A stretch of 64,000 nucleotides of DNA. Origin: Halomonas maura. Its GTDB lineage: Bacteria; Pseudomonadota; Gammaproteobacteria; Pseudomonadales; Halomonadaceae. The position numbers and the translations under genes were made by a program. Below, piece by piece: positions 1 through 8,926 of the stretch. The first letter of the stretch is position 1, and every line of letters begins with the position of its first letter. The notes below the pieces were generated by a model. The model saw only the letters and a list, made by a program, of their open reading frames with translations, was not told the origin of the DNA and searched no databases. The DNA is taken from contig NZ_JAUFPQ010000023.1 of the NCBI RefSeq assembly GCF_030409305.1, forward strand, positions 186,001-250,000. The letters run 5' to 3'.

Positions 1-1
1 C

Positions 2-508
2 AGCGGCGTGGGCGGCGAGGACTACTCCCCGGCCCGCTACGAAGGCTTCGGCCCGGGCAACTGCATGGTCATCGTCGAGTGCCTGACCGACAACCCCAAC
101 CGCACCTTCGGCGACGTGCGCGCCTGCTTCAACAAGGCCAAGAGCAAGCTCGGCACCCCGGGCAGCGTCAGCCACATGTTCGACCACTGCGCCATCCTGG
201 CCTTTGCCGGCGAGGATGAGGAGGCCACCCTGGAGGCGCTGATGGAGGCCGACGTCGACGTCACCGACATCGAGAACGAGGATGGCCGGATCACCGTCTT
301 CGCGCCGCATACCGACTACGCCAAGGCCAAGCTGGCGCTGATCGATGCCTTCGGCGAGCTCGACTTCGAGGTCGACGAGATCCAGTTCGTGCCCCAGACC
401 ACCACCCCGGTGGAAGGCGACGACGTGGCGATGTTCGACAAGCTGCTCGACAGCCTCAACGAGCTGGACGACGTCCAGAACGTCTACCACAGCGCCGAGC
501 TGGACTGA
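2..508 (+). CDS. yeeN: YebC/PmpR-family regulator, YeeN type (5' end missing)
   Basis: This is the C-terminal two thirds of a YebC-family protein; the frame is open to the left edge, so the true start lies outside the window. The visible part opens with the family signature [20 protein letters not shown], followed by NRT and [11 protein letters not shown], and ends in [13 protein letters not shown]. The segment [14 protein letters not shown] and the later [10 protein letters not shown] spacing resemble YeeN more than YebC. Family members are cytoplasmic DNA-binding regulators, and some relieve ribosome stalling; which applies here cannot be told. It converges on the lipoprotein gene at 584-1354. 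Confidence 0.88.
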   Translation, partial: SGVGGEDYSPARYEGFGPGNCMVIVECLTDNPNRTFGDVRACFNKAKSKLGTPGSVSHMFDHCAILAFAGEDEEATLEALMEADVDVTDIENEDGRITVFAPHTDYAKAKLALIDAFGELDFEVDEIQFVPQTTTPVEGDDVAMFDKLLDSLNELDDVQNVYHSAELD

Positions 509-535
509 CGCCCGCCTCGCCGACCCCGCCCATGA

Positions 536-569
536 CGCCAGCGGCCGCCCCTCGGGGCGGCCGCTGGCG
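536..569. terminator. Strong symmetric hairpin between convergent genes
   Basis: A perfect 15-bp inverted repeat (536-550 with 555-569) with a CTCG loop lies 27 bases after the yeeN stop and 15 bases from the end of the opposing gene. There is no T-run on either side, so it may act as a bidirectional or Rho-assisted terminator. The position suggests that role; the stem is seen directly. Confidence 0.6.
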
Positions 570-583
570 TGGCGAGGCGCGGC

Positions 584-1354
584 TCAGGTCAGGTGGCGCA
601 CCACGAAGCGGGCCAGCAGCCGGCCCCGCGCATCGTAGAACTCGAGTTGGTCGGCCAGCACGCGGTAGCCGGCCGTGGCCTCCAGGGCGGCCAGGAAGCG
701 CGACTCGAGGGGGGCGCCCTTCGCGCAGGCCATGCGGGTGCCGGCCAGCGTACCGAAGCGCAGCGCATCGCCCCTCAGCAGATAGGCACCCGCCAGGCGG
801 TTGCAGCCGGTGGCGCCGGCCACCCGATTGTCCTCGCCATGCAGGACCAGGTGCGGCTCGCGCCCCTCGGCCGGCACCGTCACCGGGGTATCGCCCAACT
901 GGACCAGCTTCCAGTAGGTGTCCTCCAGGGTCTCGCTCACGAAGGCCTCGGTGCGTCGCAGCCGGTAGTCCAGCGCGGAGTCGATCTCGCGCCCCTCCAG
1001 GTCGAGCAGCTCGAGGGTGTCGGCATCGCGCACCCGCCACAGCCGCGGTCCCTGATCGCCGCCGGCCAGGGTGAGGGTCCGGTGGCTGCCATCCAGCGAC
1101 CAGTTGCCGCGCTCGTGAAAGCGGCGACGCTCGTCCGGCCCCAGGTAGGCCGTGGCCAGGGTGTAGACCCCGTCGGGGAACAGCGAGAGGTGATAGCGGA
1201 TGCCCTCGCAGTCGGCACAGGGCAGTTCGCCGCGGAAGCTGGCCGGCAGCTCGCCCAGCGCCGGCTCCTGCTTGCCGGCGCGCTCGAGCGCCGCACAGCC
1301 CACCAGGAAGACGGCGGTCAGCAGGAAATAGGCATAGAGGAACATCCTTTTCAT
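584..1354 (-). CDS. Outer-membrane lipoprotein: NlpE N-terminal domain plus META domain
   Basis: 256 residues. The N-terminus is a lipoprotein signal with lipobox VFLVGC, giving lipidated Cys20, so the mature protein should be lipid-anchored in the envelope. Residues about 40-135 resemble the NlpE N-terminal domain, including its CxxC (PCADCEG, Cys46 and Cys49) and a following beta-rich stretch. Residues about 144-256 are a META/HslJ-like domain, with ATGCNRLAGAY and GTRMAC as markers. E. coli NlpE instead carries a C-terminal OB fold, so this is a different domain pairing. NlpE senses surface contact, copper and lipoprotein-sorting stress; META proteins are linked to stress and antibiotic tolerance. 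The ATG at 1354 is chosen because it begins the lipoprotein signal; longer frames lack one. Confidence 0.8.
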   Translation of the reverse strand: MKRMFLYAYFLLTAVFLVGCAALERAGKQEPALGELPASFRGELPCADCEGIRYHLSLFPDGVYTLATAYLGPDERRRFHERGNWSLDGSHRTLTLAGGDQGPRLWRVRDADTLELLDLEGREIDSALDYRLRRTEAFVSETLEDTYWKLVQLGDTPVTVPAEGREPHLVLHGEDNRVAGATGCNRLAGAYLLRGDALRFGTLAGTRMACAKGAPLESRFLAALEATAGYRVLADQLEFYDARGRLLARFVVRHLT

Positions 1355-1443
1355 CGGGGAACATCCTGTCGCACGGGGGCGGGTACGCGCTTTGACCACA
1401 GGATGCGAAAAGGTTCGGCGCGGCCGCTGGCCGCGCCGGGAGA

Positions 1444-1887
1444 TCACTCCACGGTGATGGTGATCGGCGCCGAGATCACCGGCGGATCGAAGCTCAGGTG
1501 GCGATGGTCCATGAACAGCAGCTGCAGGGTGTGCTCGCCGGGGGGCAACTCCAGGGTGGCCTGGGTCTGGCCGCCGCCGAAGTGGCGGGTCTGTTCGGTG
1601 GAGGGCAGCGGGGCCGAGAGATCGACGTCCGCCAGCGGCGTGTCGATCAGCAGGTGATGGTGGCCGGTGTTCGGGGCCTCCATGCCGGCCGGGGCCACCC
1701 CCATGCCCTTTAGCCCCATGCGCACGGTCAGCGGTCCCGAGACGGTGGCGCCATCCTGTGGCGCGATGATGTCGACCTTCGCGTCCTCCGGCGGCGCCTG
1801 GCGCTGCATCTCCTCGGCCAGGGCCGGCGAGGCCAGCAGGGCGCTGCCGAGCAGCACGGCGGCGATTCCGGAAAGTGAACGGCGCAT
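1444..1887 (-). CDS. DUF4399 secreted protein
   Basis: 147 residues with a clear Sec signal peptide (cleavage near ALA-EEM, about residue 24), so it is predicted to be periplasmic. The mature part begins VDIIAPQDGATVSGPLTVRMGLKG, then contains NTGHHHLLID and a C-terminal beta-rich region ending FMDHRHLSFDPPVISAPITITVE, the pattern of DUF4399. The histidine-rich motifs could bind metal, but no function is established that I know of. The start has an excellent AGGAGGT ribosome-binding site 9 bases upstream. It is a separate gene from the lipoprotein downstream, with a 89-base gap and the same strand. Confidence 0.75.
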   Translation of the reverse strand: MRRSLSGIAAVLLGSALLASPALAEEMQRQAPPEDAKVDIIAPQDGATVSGPLTVRMGLKGMGVAPAGMEAPNTGHHHLLIDTPLADVDLSAPLPSTEQTRHFGGGQTQATLELPPGEHTLQLLFMDHRHLSFDPPVISAPITITVE

Positions 1888-2003
1888 GACGATACCTCCT
1901 GTACCTGGTTGGGCTCCAGGACGGGCCCCTTGGCCCGTCGCGAGCGTGCCCGGGCGGCGGGCACGACAGCCACAGTGTAGCAAGGCTCGCCCCGCCTGCC
2001 GGG

Positions 2004-2861
2004 CTACTCCTCGTCCTGCGCTTCCCGCAGCCGTGCCAGGCGCCAGGCTTCCTGCTCCCGGGCATCCTCGATGAGGGTGACCAGCTCGTCCACATCCACG
2101 GCGGCGGGATCCACCGCGAAGCGCCCGGTCAGGGGGCTGTCCGGGTGCAGCTCGCCGGCCTCAAAGAGCGCCCAGATCTCCCTGCCGTAGTCGGTGTCGT
2201 GCAAGGCCGGGGCGAACCGCCCGAAATGGGCCCGCATGTTGTCGACGTCGCGCCGCAGCAGCATGGCGGCGCTGTTGTTGCCGGCGGCATCCACCGCCTG
2301 GGGCAGGTCGATGATCACCGGCCCCTCGGCATCGAGCAGCACGTTGAACTCGGAGAGGTCGCCATGCACCAGGCCGGCACACAGCATGCGCACGACCTCC
2401 CGGATCACCGCGTCGTGATGGGCGATCGCCTGCTCGGCGCTCAGCGGGACGTCACCGAGGCGCGGTGCCACCCGGCCGTCGGCGTCGGTGATCATCTCCA
2501 TCAGCAGCACGCCGTCGACGAAGCCCTGGGGCGCCGGCACCCGGACCCCCGCCGCCGCCAGGCGATAGAGGGCATCCACCTCGGCATTCAGCCAGGCCTG
2601 CTCCTGCTCCCGCTGGCCGTAGCGGGTCTTCTTGGCCATGGCCCGCTCGCGGCGGCTGTTGCGCCCCCGTCGGCCCTCCTGGTACTGCACCGCCTGCTTG
2701 AAGCTGCGCTGCCTGGCCTCCTTGAAGACCTTGGCGCAGCGTCGCGCCTCGCCGCAGCGCACCACATAGACCTGGGCCTCCTTGCCGCTCATCAGCTGGC
2801 CGAGGACCGCATCGATCAGGCCGTCGTCGACCAGTGGCTGCAATCGCCTGGGAATCTTCAT
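2004..2861 (-). CDS. RIO1-like serine/threonine protein kinase (PA4780 type)
   Basis: 285 residues, cytoplasmic. The RIO kinase fold is visible throughout: nucleotide loop SGKEAQVY (25-32), lysine in CAKVF (Lys44), catalytic loop HGDLSEFN (166-173, Asp168) and metal-binding IIDLPQAVD (Asp185). A basic insert at about 50-85 (RRGRNSRRERAMAKK) is typical of the proteobacterial PA4780-type branch. In eukaryotes and archaea RIO kinases act in ribosome maturation; the bacterial role is less clear, but here the neighbour 43 bases upstream is the rRNA helicase DbpA, which fits a link to ribosome assembly (inference). Confidence 0.85.
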   Translation of the reverse strand: MKIPRRLQPLVDDGLIDAVLGQLMSGKEAQVYVVRCGEARRCAKVFKEARQRSFKQAVQYQEGRRGRNSRRERAMAKKTRYGQREQEQAWLNAEVDALYRLAAAGVRVPAPQGFVDGVLLMEMITDADGRVAPRLGDVPLSAEQAIAHHDAVIREVVRMLCAGLVHGDLSEFNVLLDAEGPVIIDLPQAVDAAGNNSAAMLLRRDVDNMRAHFGRFAPALHDTDYGREIWALFEAGELHPDSPLTGRFAVDPAAVDVDELVTLIEDAREQEAWRLARLREAQDEE

Positions 2862-2904
2862 CGCGTTACTCCGGCGGCACGGGTGGGGAACGGCGCGCCG
2901 GGCA

Positions 2905-4311
2905 TCAGCGCTGGACGCGACGGGCGCGGTAGCTGCGGCCCTTGAGGCGACCGCCGTTCAGCTGCGCCAGGGCGGGCTCGGCGAGCTCGCGCTCGACGGC
3001 CACATAGGCGCTGCGGGCGAGCACCTTGATCTTGCCGATCCGCGCCCCGTCGAGGCCGCCCTCCCCGGTGAGGGCGCCGAGGATGTCCCCCGGCCGGATC
3101 TTCTGCTGCTTGCCGGCGCCGAGCTGCAGGGTCGCCATGGGCGCGCGCAGCGGCGCCGGCTCGCCACTCAGGCGGGGGAGCGCCTCGGTCTCGAGGACCT
3201 GGCCGAGGAAGGCCTCGAGACGCGCCAGCCGATGCCGCTCGTCCTCGCCGACCAGGGTACAGGCCATGCCCTGGTGGCCGGCCCGGCCGGTACGCCCGAC
3301 CCGATGCACGTGAACCTCGAGCTCCCGGGCGATGCGGTAGTTGAACACCGCATCGAGCTCGGCGATATCCAGCCCCCGGGCCGCCACATCGGTGGCCACC
3401 AGCACCGAGGCGCTGCGATTGGCGAACAGCACCAGCCGCCGGTCGCGGTCCTGCTGCTCCAGGTCGCCATGCAGGGCCAGGGCGCTGATGCCCGACTCGT
3501 CCAGTGCCCGGGCGAGCTCGCGGGTCTCCTGCCTGGTGTTGCAGAACACCACGCTGGCGACCGGGCGCCGGGCCAGCAGCAGCCGGCGCAGGGCCTCGAA
3601 GCGCGCCTCGTCGTCCGCCACCCGGTAGAAGTGCTCGCGGATGGTATCGTGGCCGTGGGTCTCGGCGACCGACACGCTGAGCGGGTCGCGCGTGCGGCCC
3701 TCGGCCAGCGGGCGGACACCCTCGCCGTAGGTGGCGCTGAACAGCCAGGTGCGGCGCTCCTCGGGGGTGGCGGCGATGATCGCCTCCAGGGTGTCCTGGA
3801 AGCCCATGTCGAGCATGCGATCGGCCTCGTCCAGCACCAGGGTATCGAGGCCCGACAGGGCCAGGCTGCCCTTGCGCAGGTGCTCCTCCACCCGTCCCGG
3901 GGTGCCGACGACGAGATGGGCGCCGTGGGCCAGCGAGGCGAGCTGCGGCCCCAGGGGGGCGCCGCCACACAGCGTCAGCACCTTGATGTTGGGCAGCCCC
4001 CGCGCCAGCCGGCGCAGCTCCTCGGCGACCTGGTCGGCCAGCTCCCGGGTCGGGCACAGCACCAGCCCCTGGACCCGGAAGCTCGCCGGGGCCAGCCGCG
4101 CCAGCAGTCCCAGCCCGAAGGCCGCGGTCTTGCCCGAGCCGGTCCGGGCCTGGGCGATCAGGTCGCGACCGGCGAGCATCGCCGGCAGGCTCTCGGCCTG
4201 GACCGGCGTCATGCGCCGGTAGCCCAGCGACTCCAGGTTGGCCAGCAGCTCGGCGGCCAGCGGCAGGCGGGAGAAGGCGCCGGCGGCGTCCTGGGAGGGG
4301 GCATCAGTCAC
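2905..4311 (-). CDS. dbpA: ATP-dependent RNA helicase DbpA
   Basis: 468 residues from the GTG at 4311. All DEAD-box motifs are present: Q-motif around F13 and TPVQ, Walker A ARTGSGKT (55-62), PTRELA, TPGR, DEAD (161-164), SAT (192-194), then the second RecA domain with ARGLD and HRVGRTGR. The last 75 or so residues form the DbpA RNA-binding domain (QKIRPGDILGALTGEGGLDG...IGKIKV), which in the family recognises hairpin 92 of 23S rRNA during large-subunit assembly. An upstream ATG at 4380 would add MPWRRQLRSVPLPLP, which is not family-like, so the GTG is preferred. Confidence 0.92.
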   Translation of the reverse strand: MTDAPSQDAAGAFSRLPLAAELLANLESLGYRRMTPVQAESLPAMLAGRDLIAQARTGSGKTAAFGLGLLARLAPASFRVQGLVLCPTRELADQVAEELRRLARGLPNIKVLTLCGGAPLGPQLASLAHGAHLVVGTPGRVEEHLRKGSLALSGLDTLVLDEADRMLDMGFQDTLEAIIAATPEERRTWLFSATYGEGVRPLAEGRTRDPLSVSVAETHGHDTIREHFYRVADDEARFEALRRLLLARRPVASVVFCNTRQETRELARALDESGISALALHGDLEQQDRDRRLVLFANRSASVLVATDVAARGLDIAELDAVFNYRIARELEVHVHRVGRTGRAGHQGMACTLVGEDERHRLARLEAFLGQVLETEALPRLSGEPAPLRAPMATLQLGAGKQQKIRPGDILGALTGEGGLDGARIGKIKVLARSAYVAVERELAEPALAQLNGGRLKGRSYRARRVQR

Positions 4312-4423
4312 GGGGGAACCTGTCGTGTGCGGGCATGGAAGCGGGAGGGGGACGCTACGCAGTTGCCGCCGCCAGGGCAAGCAGAAAATCGTCGCGTGCG
4401 CGCTCCCCGGTGGCGGGAGGCCC

Positions 4424-7400
4424 TCACGGGCTGGCGGTCGCGTCGCAGCGGCGCAGCCTGCCGAGCAGCCTGCCGGGGCTCTCGGGACGCCCGAGCAGGA
4501 AGCCCTGCACCTCGTCGCACCCCAGCCCCTCGAGGAAGTCGCGCTGTGCCTCGGTCTCCACCCCCTCGGCGACGACCCGGAAGTTCAGGCTGTGCGACAT
4601 GCTGATGATGGCGCCGAGCAGGATCTCGTCGTCGACATCGCCGGGCACGTCGGCGATGAAGCTGCGATCGATCTTGAGGATCTCGATCGGCAGCCGCTTG
4701 AGGTAGGTCAGCGACGAATAGCCGGTGCCGAAGTCGTCGATCGCCAGCCCCAGCCCCATGGCACGGATCTGGTGGAGCACCGGCAGCACCTGATCGACGT
4801 TGTCCATCAGGTGGGTCTCGGTGATCTCGAGCTCGAGCAGCCGGGGCGGCAGGCCGGCCTGCTGGATCGCGCCCTGGATATCGCGGATCAGTTCGCCCTC
4901 GTGGAGCTGTCGCGGCGAGAGGTTGACCGAGACCGGCACCGGGTAGCCCGCCTCGGCCCATTGGGCGGCCTGGTGACAGGCCTCCTCGAGCACCAGGCGG
5001 CCGATGTCGACGATCAGCCGGGAATTCTCGGCGATGGGGATGAAGGTGCTCGGCGGCACCGGGCCGTGTTCCTCGCTCTGCCAGCGTACCAGTGCCTCGG
5101 CCCCCACCACGCGCTGGCCGGTGATCTCGAAGCGAGGCTGGAAGAGCACATAGAGTTCGCCGTTGTCGATGGCCTTGCGCAATCCCGCCTCGTAGCGCAG
5201 GCGCAGCTGGTGGCGCTCGTCGATGGACGGGTCGAAGAGCACCACCTTCTGGCGGCCGAGGGACTTGGCCTCGTACATGGCCTGGTCGGCATTGCGGATC
5301 AGCGCCTCGACGGAACAGCCATGCCGCGACGCCAGGGTGATCCCGAGGCTCGCGGTGCTGTGGCAGGATGCCACGCCCAACTCATAGGGCTCGCTCAGGT
5401 TGCGCAGGATGCGCCGGGCGATGGCCATGGCCTGCCCCTCCTGGCCGATCCCGCGCAGCAGGATGATGAACTCGTCCCCCCCGAAACGGGCCACGGTGTC
5501 CCGGGACTGGACACAGTGACGCAGGCGATCGGCCACCTGGCAGAGCAGCTCGTCGCCCAGGGAGTGGCCGTGGGTGTCATTGATGTCCTTGAAGTGATCG
5601 ATATCGATGAAGATCACCGCCGTCTCCGTCGACGCCTCGCCCTGCAGCGCCTCATCCAGCTTGAGGGTGAAGAGGCTGCGATTGGCCAGGCCCGTCAGGG
5701 GGTCATACCAGGCCAGCCGTTCCAGGCGCTGCTCGGCGACCTTCAGCGAGGAGATGTCGCTGAACAGCAGCACGTGGTGTCGCTCACCCTCGGTGGGCGG
5801 CAGGCTGGTGACCGAGACCAGCACCGGCAGGCTGCTGCCGCCACTCTGCTGCAGATCGCACTGGCCCTGCCAGCGGTCCCCCCGCGACAGGTGGTAGGTC
5901 ACCTCGGGATGCCCCAACAGGAAGTCGCGGATGGCGGCGGTGGCTCGGGACTCGTCGTGTCCGCTCATCTCCCCGAAGGCCCGGTTGGAGAGCAGAGTGC
6001 GATGGTCGTCGTCGAGCACGACGATCGCCTCACTGGTCTCGGCGAACACCTGGTGGGCGAGATGCAGCTGCTCCCGGGCCTGGGTGACGCCGGTGATGTC
6101 GGTGGCGATCCCGCCGACCAGATAGGGCCGTCCCTGGTCGTCGTAGATGGGGAACTTGGTGACCAGGTAGCGATGGAGGCCGTCGGGGGTATGCAGGTCC
6201 GTCTTGTACTTGACCGGCACCAGCTCATGCAGCAGCTGCTGATCGGACTCGGTGGCCAGGGCCACCACCTCCTCGTCCAGGGTCTCTTCGGCCCGGGTGC
6301 GGAGAAGCGCGTCCGGCGTCGAATGGACCGCCCAGGCGTAGCGCTCGTTGACCAGCCGGTAGCGATTCTCCAGGTCCTTGACGAAGACCAGGTCGGGCGA
6401 ATGCTTGAGGATCCCGGACAGGTACTTGTCACGTTCGCGGATGCGCGTGAGCATGGCCTCGAAGGCCTTGCCGACCCGATTGAACTCCAGGAACCGTCCC
6501 CCCTCGAAGGGCGTCGGCACCCCACTCAGGGGCACCTGTTCGGCATAGCGCACCAGGTTGTCCAGCGCCCGGGTCGTCAGCCGGCGCAGCACCAGCATCA
6601 GCACGATGCCGAAGCCCAGCACCAGCACGGTGGCATAGAAGATGCTGGACAGGTAGGTATCGCGCAGCGCCGCGAAGCTGTCGCCGGGCAGCAAGGAACG
6701 CACCCGGTAGCGATCACTGTTGCCGACCTGCAGCACATGCTCGCGGACCACCCCCTGCGGGGTCGTCACGACCGGACCGTCGGCGCCGTCCAACACCTCC
6801 AGCGCGTCGAGCTGGCTCGGGTTCCGGGCCAGGGCGTCGAGCACCGCGTCGTCGTGGCTGAGCACGGTGGCCCGTGCCCCGAACAGCGTCTGCAGGGCAT
6901 TGGTGATCCAGAAGTTGTCGTTGAGCTGCACGAAGACGTGCAGCCGGCCGACCACCTGGCCCAGTGACGGCTCGAGGATCGGCCGGGTCAGGCGCAGCAG
7001 GCTGTAGTGCCGGCCCTCCACCCGCGCATTCACCGTGGTCCAGGTCGACAGTGGGGCCGACTGCCGACTCAGCGCCGCCAGCGGCAGGGGCGTGCCCAGC
7101 AGGCTGACGCTGGTCGAGACGAAGGCCTCGTCGTCGGTCTCGACCACCAGCGCATCGATATGCTGGGCTTCGTTGTCGCCCTGCAGGCTTTCCAGGACCG
7201 CCGATACCGCCGAGCCGTCGCCTTCGCTCAGGGCCCGGCTCAGGCTGTCCAGCTCGACCAGGCCCAGGCTGTAACGCCGGATGTTGCGCAGCTCGGACTC
7301 GACCAGGCTCTGCAGCACGCGCTGGTCCCGGGCATGGGCCTGGCGGGTGCCCTGTTCCAGGGCCTGCTGGGCCCCCATGTAGGCGGTGGTCAGCAGGATG

Positions 7401-7468
7401 ATGGCGACCATCGTCAACAGCGCCAGCTGCAGCACCAGCACCATCCGGGAGAAGCGCCAGGCCCGCAT
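4424..7468 (-). CDS. LuxQ-like membrane sensor with PAS-PAS-GGDEF-EAL output
   Basis: 1014 residues. A transmembrane helix (about 9-30), a periplasmic region (31-272) and a second helix (about 274-296) are followed by a HAMP-like linker, PAS domains at about 350-465 and 470-580, GGDEF at about 585-745 and EAL at about 755-1005. The periplasmic segment RPILEPSLGQVVGRLHVFV (162-180) and the following NDNFWITNAL resemble the LuxQ periplasmic domain that docks LuxP. The GGDEF site is intact (Gly663 to Phe667), but the RxxD inhibitory site is absent (QSRD). The EAL site looks complete: Glu791, Asn849, Asp911, Asp912, Lys932, Glu968 and Gln988. The ATG overlaps the luxP stop in TGATG, so the two are translationally coupled. 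No histidine kinase or receiver domain is present. Confidence 0.88.
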   Translation of the reverse strand: MRAWRFSRMVLVLQLALLTMVAIILLTTAYMGAQQALEQGTRQAHARDQRVLQSLVESELRNIRRYSLGLVELDSLSRALSEGDGSAVSAVLESLQGDNEAQHIDALVVETDDEAFVSTSVSLLGTPLPLAALSRQSAPLSTWTTVNARVEGRHYSLLRLTRPILEPSLGQVVGRLHVFVQLNDNFWITNALQTLFGARATVLSHDDAVLDALARNPSQLDALEVLDGADGPVVTTPQGVVREHVLQVGNSDRYRVRSLLPGDSFAALRDTYLSSIFYATVLVLGFGIVLMLVLRRLTTRALDNLVRYAEQVPLSGVPTPFEGGRFLEFNRVGKAFEAMLTRIRERDKYLSGILKHSPDLVFVKDLENRYRLVNERYAWAVHSTPDALLRTRAEETLDEEVVALATESDQQLLHELVPVKYKTDLHTPDGLHRYLVTKFPIYDDQGRPYLVGGIATDITGVTQAREQLHLAHQVFAETSEAIVVLDDDHRTLLSNRAFGEMSGHDESRATAAIRDFLLGHPEVTYHLSRGDRWQGQCDLQQSGGSSLPVLVSVTSLPPTEGERHHVLLFSDISSLKVAEQRLERLAWYDPLTGLANRSLFTLKLDEALQGEASTETAVIFIDIDHFKDINDTHGHSLGDELLCQVADRLRHCVQSRDTVARFGGDEFIILLRGIGQEGQAMAIARRILRNLSEPYELGVASCHSTASLGITLASRHGCSVEALIRNADQAMYEAKSLGRQKVVLFDPSIDERHQLRLRYEAGLRKAIDNGELYVLFQPRFEITGQRVVGAEALVRWQSEEHGPVPPSTFIPIAENSRLIVDIGRLVLEEACHQAAQWAEAGYPVPVSVNLSPRQLHEGELIRDIQGAIQQAGLPPRLLELEITETHLMDNVDQVLPVLHQIRAMGLGLAIDDFGTGYSSLTYLKRLPIEILKIDRSFIADVPGDVDDEILLGAIISMSHSLNFRVVAEGVETEAQRDFLEGLGCDEVQGFLLGRPESPGRLLGRLRRCDATASP

Positions 7469-8613
7469 CAGGGCGCCTCCGGCGACGGCTCGCTGAGCCG
7501 GAAGGCGCGTCGCTCGAGTCGCGCGGTCGCCTCTGGCGACGTGTCCCGGGTGATCAGGGCGATATCCCCGGCGAAGATGTCGGGCACCCGTCGGGCCTGG
7601 CCCGTCAGGTCCAGCTTGATCGCCTCGGCCATGGCGATGCCGTTGTCATCGTTGAGGCGCAAGGCGGTGACATCCAGGCCACCGGCCGCCAGGGCCTCCC
7701 GCTCGGCCGCCCCGCCGCCCCAGCCGTTGAGCAGGACCGTCTCTTGCTTCCCGGTCTCGCGCAGCGCGCGCAGGGCGCCGAGGGCGACATCCGTGGAGCT
7801 GGCGAAGATCATCGTCAGGTCGGGATGGGCCTCGAGGGTCCGGCGGGTGGCGCGATAGGCCCGGTCGCTGTCGCCGTCGGTGAAGAAGGCCGCCACCTGC
7901 TCGACCTCGGGATGGTCGGCGGCCATGGCGGCGAAGGTGCCGCCGCGCATGCGGCTCACGTAGCCCGGGGTGAAGTAGAGCATCAGGTACTTGCCGCGAT
8001 GGTCGGCACGCTCGAGCATCCAGTCGGCGATCAGCCGGGTGCCCTGGACATGGTCGAAGCCGACGTGCAGGAACGGCAGGTGGCCCTGCCACTCGGCCAG
8101 CGGGGTGGTGATGTTCTGCAGGATCAGGCGGGGCTCGCCCCGCGCCAGCAGGCGCTCGATGATGCGCTTGTGCGGCAGGGCGTCCAGGGTGAAGACCAGG
8201 TAGTCCGGCTCCCAGGCCAGGGCCTCGGCCAGTTGCTTCGCCTGGAGGTCGACGTCCACCGAGGGGCGCGAGAAGAAGGCCTTCAGCTCATAGGGGATGT
8301 CCAGACGGCCCAACCGTGCCTCGAAGGCGACCAGGCTGCGACGCCAGTAGTCCGAGGTCTGCAGTCCCGGATAGACGACGGCGATGCGCACGGGGGCCTC
8401 GGGCGGTGTCGCCAGCGGCACCGCCGGCTCGCGGACCCGCTCGGCGAACGCCGCCATCAGGGTGCGCTGCTCGGGGTGCCGGGCGAGATGCTCCTCGACC
8501 CGGATGTACTCGTTCTCCGCCCCGGCCGGCGTCGCCGCGCCGAGCCCGGCGACCAGGGCCAGGCCCAGCACCCAGGCAAGCGGGCCGCTGACTGGCGGCG
8601 GGCGATGCTGCAT
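7468..8613 (-). CDS. luxP: LuxP-type autoinducer-2 periplasmic binding protein
   Basis: 381 residues, exported by a signal peptide (about 1-32, ending ATPAGA). The fold is a type 1 periplasmic binding protein. Residues corresponding to the Vibrio harveyi AI-2 pocket are all retained: Gln85, Ser87 and Trp90 (LQTSDYW), Asn167 (LQNITTP), Arg223 (RMRGGTF), Thr274 and Asp275 (SSTDVALG), Trp298 (NGWGGG) and Arg319 (ALRLNDDNG). From my memory of V. harveyi numbering these sit at a constant offset of 8, then 9, residues. The ATG at 8613 has a GAGGAG site and begins the signal peptide. A TTG at 8727, also behind a GGGAGGAG, could add 38 residues but would bury the signal, so I reject it. It should present AI-2 to the downstream sensor. 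Confidence 0.88.
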   Translation of the reverse strand: MQHRPPPVSGPLAWVLGLALVAGLGAATPAGAENEYIRVEEHLARHPEQRTLMAAFAERVREPAVPLATPPEAPVRIAVVYPGLQTSDYWRRSLVAFEARLGRLDIPYELKAFFSRPSVDVDLQAKQLAEALAWEPDYLVFTLDALPHKRIIERLLARGEPRLILQNITTPLAEWQGHLPFLHVGFDHVQGTRLIADWMLERADHRGKYLMLYFTPGYVSRMRGGTFAAMAADHPEVEQVAAFFTDGDSDRAYRATRRTLEAHPDLTMIFASSTDVALGALRALRETGKQETVLLNGWGGGAAEREALAAGGLDVTALRLNDDNGIAMAEAIKLDLTGQARRVPDIFAGDIALITRDTSPEATARLERRAFRLSEPSPEAP

Positions 8614-8926
8614 CGCGATGGTCTCCTCATGCGCCGGAAGCGCCGCCAGCACCGATGACCGAACACCCGCGTCCCTGACGGCCCTCCCGTACGCTCCCAG
8701 GCTGACTCCCCATCCTGGCGGAGTCAAAGATCTCCTCCCTTCTAGTTAAGTTAATGCTGATTAAAAACGCAAAAGAGGGAGGATCAGTCGGGCAATCGAC
8801 TTACATGAACCTAAGCGATGTCGTACAAGACGCCCCGCCCGGGACCGCCGCCACTCCCCCGACTCACGCTCCGCCAACGCTGTGGCCTGATAGGGTGGAA
8901 GGCGAACTTCCCGACGCCGAGGGCCC
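8614..8926. promoter_or_regulatory. Divergent luxP / mltF intergenic region
   Basis: 313 bases separate the two divergent start codons. The central stretch, about 8735-8820, is markedly richer in A and T than its flanks and must hold the promoters of both units. I see no recognisable RNA gene in it. The luxP leader is more than 100 bases long. Confidence 0.6.
8744..8772 (-). promoter_or_regulatory. Possible sigma-70 promoter for luxP operon
   Basis: On the minus strand TTGCGT (8772-8767) and TTAACT (8749-8744) are separated by 17 bases in the AT-rich segment upstream of luxP. The match to consensus is moderate and is a visual call only. Confidence 0.3.

Noticed and set aside
4238..6967. A 909-codon frame antisense to the GGDEF-EAL gene
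   Set aside because: No domains and unlikely composition; the minus-strand protein has complete catalytic motifs.
8614..8727. Extended LuxP starting at TTG 8727 behind GGGAGGAG
   Set aside because: It would put 38 residues before the signal peptide; the ATG at 8613 has its own ribosome-binding site.
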